From: Treponema sp.
Lineage (GTDB): Bacteria > Spirochaetota > Spirochaetia > Treponematales > Breznakiellaceae
Length of the DNA: 11,589 nucleotides
Assembly: GCA_009784995.1 (NCBI GenBank)
Contig: WQXE01000059.1
Coordinates: 1-11,589 of the forward strand
Reading direction: 5' to 3'
In this document: positions 6,972 to 11,589 of the stretch, piece after piece
Position numbering within the stretch: position 1 is the first letter of the stretch
Layout: each line of letters starts with the position of its first letter
Notes under the pieces: generated by a model
Database searches by the model: none
What the model saw: the letters and a program-made list of their open reading frames with translations, nothing else
Told to the model about the DNA's origin: nothing
Translations under genes and position numbers: made by a program

Positions 6972-7028
6972 ACCTTAAGGTAATTCCATCGGGGTTATCA
7001 AAGTTTAGGAACCGAATTACAAAGTTTA
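6972..7028 (+). repeat. Palindrome and 21-bp-spaced direct repeats in the rpmF-acpP gap
   Basis: Directly after the rpmF stop is the perfect 10-bp palindrome ACCTTAAGGT (6972-6981). CAAAGTTTA then occurs twice, at 6999-7007 and 7020-7028, with start-to-start spacing of 21 bp, two helical turns. GTAATTC (6980-6986) and GAATTAC (7014-7020) form an inverted repeat. These could be protein-binding sites or RNA structure between the two genes; nothing proves function. Confidence 0.4.
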
Positions 7029-7043
7029 AATAAGGGGAAAGAA

Positions 7044-7280
7044 ATGGACGAATTGTTTGAAAAAATGAAAAAGCTCATCGCTGAAAAACTTGAAGTTGAT
7101 GAAGGCAAGATCACAATGGAAGCGTCATTCCGGCAGGATTTAGGCGCGGATAGTCTTGATACTTATGAATTGGTTTACGCTATCGAAGATGAAATGGGTA
7201 TTAATATTCCTGACGAAAAAGCCAATGAATTTGAAACTGTAAAGGACGCGTACGAATTTATTAAATCCCAGCAAAAGTAA
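7044..7280 (+). CDS. acpP: Acyl carrier protein
   Basis: This 78-residue acidic protein carries growing acyl chains in fatty-acid synthesis. The motif LGADSLDTYELV contains Ser37, which receives the 4'-phosphopantetheine arm from CoA by holo-ACP synthase. The helical pattern, length and acidic content all match AcpP. A good ribosome site, AGGGG (7033-7037), lies 6 bases before the ATG, which suits a highly expressed protein. It follows rpmF and is followed by rnc with almost no gap: the TAA at 7278-7280 lies 4 bases before the most likely rnc start at 7285. rnc lacks a canonical start codon, so its translation may depend on ribosomes finishing acpP. Confidence 0.97.
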   Translation: MDELFEKMKKLIAEKLEVDEGKITMEASFRQDLGADSLDTYELVYAIEDEMGINIPDEKANEFETVKDAYEFIKSQQK

Positions 7281-7284
7281 TAAC

Positions 7285-7986
7285 ATCCTCAGTTTAGAAA
7301 GAAAAAACAAGCTGGCGGTTTTTCAAAAAGCCGCCGGTTTTAAATTTAAAGACATTTCTCTTTTAAATCTTTCATTTACGCACCGCTCTGTATCCAACGA
7401 AACCGGCGTTAAAGCCAACAATGAACGCCTTGAATTCCTGGGCGACTCTATACTTGGCGCTGTCTGCGCCACTTTACTGTATCAATCATTTAAAGAAAAA
7501 AGCGAAGGCGAGCTTGCCAAAATTAAAGCCGTAGTTGTTTCTGAAGAAATTTTATCCGAAATCGCGCTTGGTCTAAAAATTGATCAAATGCTGCTTCTTG
7601 GCAAAGGCGAAGAGATGTCCGGCGGCAGAACAAAAAAAACAATTCTTGCAGACGCGATGGAAGCGGTTATCGGCGCTTTATATATAGACAACGGTTATAA
7701 AAACACTTTTGATTTTGTAAGCCGCTGCATTCAGCCGCAAATTAAAAAAGTAACGGGCGAAAATTTTCATAACGATTATAAATCGATATTACAGGAATTC
7801 TGCCAGCAGCAATTCAAGTGTTATCCCGAATACATAATGGTAAAAAAAACAGGTCCCGAACACGACCGCACCTTCTGGATGGAAGTGCGAATAGGGCAGA
7901 CTGTTTATGGCGCCGGAAAAGGACGCAACAAAAAAAGCGCCGAGCAGGACGCCGCGAAAGAAGCCTACCTGAAAATTAAAGCGTAA
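7285..7986 (+). CDS. rnc: Ribonuclease III, probably with a non-AUG (ATC) start
   Basis: RNase III cuts double-stranded RNA, including rRNA precursors. Starting at ATC 7285 the protein has 233 residues, a normal length. The signature NNERLEFLGDSILG (45-58) carries the metal ligands E47, E50 and D54. D123 and E126 in ADAMEAVIGALY supply the rest. A double-stranded RNA-binding domain fills about 164-232 and ends with RNKKSAEQDAAKEAYLKI. No ATG, GTG or TTG occurs in this frame between the TAA at 7240 and the ATG at 7588, and that ATG lies deep inside the nuclease domain and would remove the first catalytic motif. The best candidate start is therefore ATC, four bases after the acpP stop; CTG at 7312 lies inside a hairpin and would trim the N-terminus. 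A base error at the start codon cannot be excluded. Confidence 0.88.
   Translation: MLSLERKNKLAVFQKAAGFKFKDISLLNLSFTHRSVSNETGVKANNERLEFLGDSILGAVCATLLYQSFKEKSEGELAKIKAVVVSEEILSEIALGLKIDQMLLLGKGEEMSGGRTKKTILADAMEAVIGALYIDNGYKNTFDFVSRCIQPQIKKVTGENFHNDYKSILQEFCQQQFKCYPEYIMVKKTGPEHDRTFWMEVRIGQTVYGAGKGRNKKSAEQDAAKEAYLKIKA
7312..7341 (+). promoter_or_regulatory. Strong hairpin followed by TTTT just inside rnc
   Basis: Bases 7312-7322 pair with 7327-7337 in an unbroken 11-bp stem with two U-G wobbles and loop UCAA. Seven of the pairs, including the GGCGG core, are at the base. TTTT (7338-7341) follows and then AAATTT. The shape is that of an intrinsic terminator or attenuator, but it lies in codons 10-18 of rnc. 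It could reduce readthrough from acpP into rnc, shape translation start, or be an RNase III target. Confidence 0.6.
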
Positions 7987-8015
7987 CTTAATAGAAAAGA
8001 TATAGGGAAAATTTT

Positions 8016-8041
8016 CACGCCAAGACACAAAGGACACAAAG
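8016..8041 (+). repeat. Tandem 9-mer repeat element in the spacer after rnc
   Basis: GACACAAAG occurs twice with no gap (8024-8032 and 8033-8041), preceded by CACGCCAA (8016-8023). The combination resembles a dispersed intergenic repeat seen in many environmental bacteria (CGCCAAGACGCAAAG-like). That resemblance is from memory. It lies in the convergent gap between rnc and the small minus-strand gene, a usual home for such repeats. Confidence 0.5.
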
Positions 8042-8071
8042 TTTTATTAAACAAGTCTTTTCGGGCATAAA

Positions 8072-8091
8072 CGGTGCCTGTCACTTTTTTT
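8072..8091 (+). repeat. REP-like GGTGCCTGTCAC motif with T tract
   Basis: CGGTGCCTGTCAC is followed by seven T's. The GTG/CAC arms can pair, but only over 3 bp, so this is a poor terminator by itself. The core, GTGACAGGCACCG on the other strand, is similar to repetitive extragenic motifs that I recall from other bacterial genomes. It sits between convergent genes and may mark transcript ends. Confidence 0.4.
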
Positions 8092-8095
8092 GTTT

Positions 8096-8377
8096 CTACA
8101 AATCTTCCAAAGGCATACATTTAATAGTATCTTTGATATGAAATTGTTCTCCGTGTTGTTTAAAAAGAGGGTTGCATAACGGAACAATATATTTTTTTCC
8201 CTTGTTACGTCCATCTAATACTTCAACAGGAGAGCCAAAAAGATTTTCAGATTCCGAACAGGCGGCTTCTGAACACTTTGGTCCCATTATTCCAAAATGG
8301 TCTTTCCAGCGTTTGAGTTTTCCGGCTGACGCGTTATCTTTACTGGTTCCATATATAATTTTTACAAAAATCGGCAT
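8096..8377 (-). CDS. Small Cys/His-containing protein of unknown function
   Basis: The ATG at 8377 gives 93 residues. A GGGGG stretch (8387-8383) lies 5 bases before it; a TTG at 8389 is possible but would overlap that ribosome site. The N-terminal part (1-30) is Lys-rich. The rest has C35-x4-C40, then a GSPVEVLDG segment, then KKYIVPLC with C68, H75 and H80, and C87 near the end. This spacing and the YIVPLC motif recall small HNH-like or zinc-binding proteins, where Cys pairs hold a metal. No HNH catalytic triad can be confirmed. It has its own good promoter, lies downstream of the RNA ligase on the same strand, and ends in TAG. Function unknown. Confidence 0.65.
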   Translation of the reverse strand: MPIFVKIIYGTSKDNASAGKLKRWKDHFGIMGPKCSEAACSESENLFGSPVEVLDGRNKGKKYIVPLCNPLFKQHGEQFHIKDTIKCMPLEDL

Positions 8378-8398
8378 AATTACCCCCAATAAGTAATA

Positions 8399-8427
8399 AT
8401 TATAAAACCTTATTGTAAAATTCGCAA
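8399..8427 (-). promoter_or_regulatory. Promoter of the small Cys/His protein gene
   Basis: On the minus strand TTGCGA (8427-8422) is followed after 17 bp by a perfect TATAAT (8404-8399). The start of transcription should be near 8392, giving a leader of about 14 bases that holds GGGGG. The inverted repeat CAAAC-GCG-GTTTG (8425-8437) overlaps the outer edge of the -35 box and could be an operator or a weak end signal for the RNA ligase transcript. Confidence 0.7.
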
Positions 8428-8452
8428 ACGCGGTTTGTATTATATTGGAACT

Positions 8453-9457
8453 TTAATCCTTTTCTTTAAGCAAAAAGTCGTTATTCAAAACCTTAAACGA
8501 CACAGCTTTTGGAGAATTAACATCGCGCACAACGATGCCTTCTTTATCTAGACCGCTTGGGTATTTACCTTTTGCCTTTTCCAAAAGTATTTCCAGCGAA
8601 TAATCAAAATTATCTCCGCGCTCTTCCAAAGGAACGGTTTTTAACCCAAGCTGCGCGCATACCGCGATCGCTTCATCGTAAGGCAGGTAACGGTTTGATT
8701 GCGCGTCTTTTACATCAAAGACATTCCATTCGATTTCAGCTAGGCGCAGTTTATTTTTTTGTATACCGGGACCTATTATTTCCCCTGTTATAACAAGATT
8801 CCTGCCAAGTTTCGCGAATTTTTCTTTTAAGCCGTACTTGTAAACAGGCAGCCAATAAAGAGCGTCCTCTTCGTCTTTTATTTCTTTGTTTCTGCTACAG
8901 CAGCCGATCTTACCATCAATGTAATAAACAATCCCGGATGTGCCATCCATTTTTGTAGTGATATAATACGGCTTTCCTTTTAATTGTTCGAGTAATTCCA
9001 GCGCGGACTGTATTCGTATTTCGTCGGAAGCCGGTATACCATGCGGACGTTCTCCGATAATCGTGCCGCCGGCGTTGGCGGTTTCAGGAATGTACCATTT
9101 TTTTACATTAAGTTTTTCTGTAACATCAGTACCTTCGTTACAATCTTTAAGTTCGGGAAACTTTTCCAGCGGCAATAAAAGCCCCTGGGAAAGCTGCCCT
9201 CGCATTTTCATCGAACGTATGCGAAATCCTTCGCCATTGTCGACATTGTCCCGGTAAGATGACGCGCGCAAAAATTCATAACGTTCGTCTATAGGCAGGA
9301 AACTGTCTACTTCGTAGTAAACACCCAAATCACCTTCCTTGAACTCGCCTTTTTTTATTACGCATTGCCAACCCATAACATGAGCAAGCTCAAGAAAATC
9401 CGAATCCGGTATGGAGCTTATGCCTTTTACCTTTTGAATAGTTACAAGCAATCTCAT
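8453..9457 (-). CDS. RNA ligase, DRB0094/Rnl5 family
   Basis: This 334-residue protein is an ATP-dependent RNA ligase of the nucleotidyltransferase superfamily. Motif I is KMDGTSG with the AMP-accepting Lys169. Further motifs are GEIIGPG (225-231), EWNVFDV (243-249), EGIVVR (306-311) and SFKVLNND with Lys322. The N-terminal 120 residues form the extra OB-like domain typical of the Deinococcus DraRnl group (GLLLPL at 92-97). That group seals nicks in RNA or RNA-ended duplexes; the cellular target here is unknown. A GAGGT ribosome site (9466-9462) lies 4 bases before the ATG. The gene is divergent from the deacetylase with only 14 bp between the start codons, so promoters must lie inside the neighbouring coding regions. 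It is followed by the small Cys/His protein gene. Confidence 0.88.
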   Translation of the reverse strand: MRLLVTIQKVKGISSIPDSDFLELAHVMGWQCVIKKGEFKEGDLGVYYEVDSFLPIDERYEFLRASSYRDNVDNGEGFRIRSMKMRGQLSQGLLLPLEKFPELKDCNEGTDVTEKLNVKKWYIPETANAGGTIIGERPHGIPASDEIRIQSALELLEQLKGKPYYITTKMDGTSGIVYYIDGKIGCCSRNKEIKDEEDALYWLPVYKYGLKEKFAKLGRNLVITGEIIGPGIQKNKLRLAEIEWNVFDVKDAQSNRYLPYDEAIAVCAQLGLKTVPLEERGDNFDYSLEILLEKAKGKYPSGLDKEGIVVRDVNSPKAVSFKVLNNDFLLKEKD

Positions 9458-9462
9458 ATATA
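9434..9462 (+). promoter_or_regulatory. Possible promoter of the deacetylase, inside the RNA ligase gene
   Basis: TTGAAT (9434-9439), a 17-bp spacer and TATATA (9457-9462) lie within the first codons of the RNA ligase on the opposite strand. The predicted start near 9469 is about 3 bases before the ATG at 9472, again leaving no space for a ribosome site. Confidence 0.4.
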
Positions 9463-9471
9463 CCTCACTAA

Positions 9472-10515
9472 ATGATGATTATGCCGATAATATACAGTAT
9501 AAACATGAATAAAACAGTCAAAAAAAAGAAAGTTGCGTCAAAATCATCCCAAAAACGAAAAAAAGCGAGTTTTTCTGACGCGATAAGAGCGTTTTTACTG
9601 GTTGGAATACTCGTCGCTTTATCCGCGGGTATTTCACTCGCGATAATTATGATTCATTCAGGATTTAATAATAAAATTGATGATATACAGGATATTATTT
9701 TTGAAGATGAAATAATAAACAATACAACTGTTGAACCTGATATAGAACCAGATACAAAAACTACGCCAACTGTAAGTACAACTGTTGGTACAAATACCGC
9801 GACCAATACAACTACAACTTCCAATACAATCGCGCAAATACCTGTTGAACATAAGGGTTATTTGGTTTTTGTTATTGATGACGCGGGAAACAATCTTAGG
9901 GAACTTGAACCGTTTTTAAATATTCCGGGACCTTTAACAATCGCGGTTTTACCGGGTTTGCCATATTCAGCGGAAGCCGCCAAGCGAATAAGAGCGGCGG
10001 GCAAGGAAGTTATTTTGCATCAGCCTATGGAAGCGATCGGCGCGCAGGATCCGGGACCGGGCGCGATATATACAGGTATGAGCGCGGAAGAAATAAGATC
10101 GATATTAAGACGTAACATTGCCGAAATTGGTCCTGTTGTTGGAATGAATAATCATCAAGGATCTAAAGTTACTATGGACAGCGATGTTATGCGGATCATA
10201 TTGGAATTTTGTAAAGATAATGGAATTTATTTTCTGGATTCAAGAACTACAGCGGATTCCGCGGCACCTGTTGTCGCTAGGCAAGTAGGAATTAAAATCG
10301 CGGAAAGAAATATTTTTATTGACAACGAACAAAATAAAGAAGCTATGCTTCGATATATTTCAAACGGACTTACAAGAGCGCAAAGAAACGGCAGCGCAAT
10401 TTTTATAGGTCACACATGGTCGCCGGATTTAGCTCCGCTTCTTACCGAACAATTCGCGCTTTATAAAGAACAAGGTTATACCATATTAACCGTTTCTGAT
10501 ATACTCAAAAGATGA
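9472..10515 (+). CDS. Membrane-anchored divergent polysaccharide deacetylase (YibQ-like)
   Basis: From ATG 9472 this is 347 residues. The N-terminus is very basic (KKKKVASKSSQKRKK, 17-31) and leads into one membrane segment (about 39-62), so the rest should be outside the cytoplasm. A Thr/Asn-rich low-complexity linker (about 83-123) follows. The catalytic domain (about 128-345) is of the divergent polysaccharide deacetylase family: FVIDDAG with D136/D137, ILHQPME with H183, GMNNHQGS (224-231), FLDSRTT (254-260) and IGHTW with H314. Such proteins are thought to act on cell-wall or surface glycans; activity is inferred. Starts at 9475, 9481 and 9505 are also in frame. The 9505 ATG gives a tidy MNKTVKKKK start, but none has a good ribosome site. 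The gene is rich in GCG alanine codons. Confidence 0.87.
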   Translation: MMIMPIIYSINMNKTVKKKKVASKSSQKRKKASFSDAIRAFLLVGILVALSAGISLAIIMIHSGFNNKIDDIQDIIFEDEIINNTTVEPDIEPDTKTTPTVSTTVGTNTATNTTTTSNTIAQIPVEHKGYLVFVIDDAGNNLRELEPFLNIPGPLTIAVLPGLPYSAEAAKRIRAAGKEVILHQPMEAIGAQDPGPGAIYTGMSAEEIRSILRRNIAEIGPVVGMNNHQGSKVTMDSDVMRIILEFCKDNGIYFLDSRTTADSAAPVVARQVGIKIAERNIFIDNEQNKEAMLRYISNGLTRAQRNGSAIFIGHTWSPDLAPLLTEQFALYKEQGYTILTVSDILKR

Positions 10516-10521
10516 CAGTAC

Positions 10522-10549
10522 TTGGTATAATTTAAACACTTCATATAAC
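10522..10549 (+). promoter_or_regulatory. Possible promoter of the restriction gene
   Basis: TTGGTA (10522-10527) and TATAAC (10544-10549) are 16 bp apart in the 82-bp gap after the deacetylase. A perfect TATAAT also occurs at 10526-10531, but no -35 box suits it. A start near 10556 would leave a leader of about 40 bases. Confidence 0.35.
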
Positions 10550-10597
10550 ATATATCGTAGCTATACCCACGCCTATTACTTTGCTAAAATGGAAATA

Positions 10598-11589
10598 ATG
10601 ACTACTTTCGAGCAAGTCTTACAAAAATACCGTGAAACCTCATTTTCCGAGCGTGATAAGGGTTACCGCTTCGAGAAACTCATGCAGTCATTTCTCAAAG
10701 TTTACCCCCTTTATGAAGGTAAATTCTCTAATGTCTGGCTCTGGAACGAATTCCCCTCAAGAGCGGATTTTGGTTCTGGCGATAAAGACTTAGGCATAGA
10801 CATAGTTGCCCGAACTAAAGACGGCGAATATTGGGCTGTCCAATGCAAGTGTTATCAAGAAGATGCCGTAATTGATAAACCCAAAGTAGACACATTTATT
10901 GCGACATCAGCCAAGTCATTTTATGATGTAAATGAGGCAGGCAGGAAAGTCACCTTCTCATTCCGATTATGGATTGACACTACAAAAAAAGGTTTTAATT
11001 CAGCCGCAGAAGCAACTATACGTAACCTCACTCCAGAACTAGGGCGATTAGGTTTTCATCATCTTCTTAATTCAACAGTAGACTGGATTAAACTTGATGA
11101 AGGCAAAAAAACTACCGTTTTAAAATACGACCCCAAATCGCACCAGCAGACTGCCATAGATGATGTTCACAATTACCTCAAAGTAAATGATAGAGGAAAA
11201 CTCATCATGGCTTGCGGAACCGGAAAAACATTTACCAGTTTACGCATTGCCGAAAAAGAAACCGATGTCGGCTGCGAAGCAGACGCAAACGGCTTAGTGC
11301 TTTTCCTTGTACCTTCAATCGCTCTATTGGGGCAAACCTTGCGGGAATGGAAAAATCAATGTAAAAAACCAATACACGCTATTTGTATTTGCTCTGATTC
11401 TGCAGTATCTAAAACAGAAGATGTATTATCCGCAAGTGTGGTTGATCTTGCTCTTCCGGCATCTACATATGATAAAAACATAAAAAGACAAATAGAAGCG
11501 GCACGTTTAGCGCAAAAAACAGATGGCGGTAATATCGTAGTTTTCTCTACATACCAATCCATTGATGTAATAAGCGATGTTCAAAAAGC
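10598..11589 (+). CDS. Restriction enzyme N-terminal part: Mrr-like nuclease plus superfamily 2 helicase (Type ISP-like), runs off the window
   Basis: The frame is open to the last base and encodes at least 330 residues. Residues about 1-165 form an Mrr-like PD-(D/E)xK nuclease: the region around GIDIVARTKDGEYWAVQCKCY (66-86) gives D68 and the Q82-x-K84 catalytic pair. From about 180 a superfamily 2 motor begins: KSHQQTAI as a Q-like motif, Walker A MACGTGKT (204-211, Lys210), LVPSIALLGQTLREW (237-251), and VVFSTYQS (314-321). This order matches the start of single-chain Type ISP restriction-modification enzymes (LlaGI/LlaBIII type), where a methyltransferase and target-recognition domain follow. 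Those parts are outside the window, so a Mrr-helicase without methyltransferase is possible. A TGGA lies just before ATG 10598; ATG 10589 is an alternative. Alanine codons favour GCA, unlike the neighbouring genes. Confidence 0.83.
   Translation, partial: MTTFEQVLQKYRETSFSERDKGYRFEKLMQSFLKVYPLYEGKFSNVWLWNEFPSRADFGSGDKDLGIDIVARTKDGEYWAVQCKCYQEDAVIDKPKVDTFIATSAKSFYDVNEAGRKVTFSFRLWIDTTKKGFNSAAEATIRNLTPELGRLGFHHLLNSTVDWIKLDEGKKTTVLKYDPKSHQQTAIDDVHNYLKVNDRGKLIMACGTGKTFTSLRIAEKETDVGCEADANGLVLFLVPSIALLGQTLREWKNQCKKPIHAICICSDSAVSKTEDVLSASVVDLALPASTYDKNIKRQIEAARLAQKTDGGNIVVFSTYQSIDVISDVQK

Noticed and set aside
7588..7986. ATG at 7588 as the start of rnc
   Set aside because: It would remove the NNERLEFLGD catalytic motif encoded upstream in the same open frame.
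8172..8396. Plus-strand frame of 74 codons opposite the small Cys/His gene
   Set aside because: The minus-strand frame has a good promoter, ribosome site and motif-like Cys pairs; the plus-strand frame has none.
1..11589. tRNA, rRNA, CRISPR array, insertion sequence or replication origin
   Set aside because: No cloverleaf, regularly spaced repeats, transposase frame, terminal inverted repeats or DnaA-box cluster were seen.

Overview
The window looks like AT-rich spirochaete chromosomal DNA, most likely from the Treponema group. This is inferred from the protein flavour (PcnB, the P-loop/Asp23 protein, the HEAT protein and the rpmF-acpP-rnc trio) and not from any 16S gene. Most of it is core housekeeping sequence. 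An accessory defence gene starts near the right end.

Layout: (1) Bases 1-3906, plus strand: the 3' end of nicotinamidase (pncA) overlaps nicotinate phosphoribosyltransferase (pncB), a two-step NAD salvage pair. They are followed by an alpha/beta-hydrolase (lysophospholipase/monoacylglycerol lipase-like), which overlaps a poly(A) polymerase-family gene (pcnB) by an ATGA junction. (2) Bases 3910-6069, minus strand: a lipoprotein, a secreted HEAT-repeat protein and a P-loop/Asp23-like protein, probably one operon. The last gene is broken by a single in-frame TAG. The operon runs head-on into pcnB with only 3 bp between the stop codons. (3) Bases 6181-7986, plus strand: coaD, then rpmF-acpP-rnc from a strong sigma70-type promoter. 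rnc has no ATG, GTG or TTG at its 5' end and carries an 11-bp hairpin just inside its coding region. (4) Bases 7987-8095: a convergent spacer holding a tandem 9-mer and a REP-like GGTGCCTGTCAC motif. (5) Bases 8096-9457, minus strand: an Rnl5/DRB0094-type RNA ligase and a small Cys/His-rich protein with its own promoter. (6) Bases 9472-10515, plus strand: a membrane-anchored divergent polysaccharide deacetylase. (7) From 10598 to the end: the N-terminal part of a large restriction enzyme (Mrr-like nuclease followed by a superfamily 2 helicase), resembling Type ISP systems, with codon choice unlike its neighbours.

The genes join several pathways: NAD salvage (pncA/pncB), RNA metabolism (pcnB, rnc, RNA ligase), CoA to acyl carrier protein (coaD, acpP), ribosome (rpmF) and cell envelope (hydrolase, lipoprotein, deacetylase). 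I see no wholly new multi-gene system. The best second-look items are the rnc start and hairpin, the in-frame TAG, the promoters that leave almost no 5' leader, and the restriction gene that continues beyond the window.
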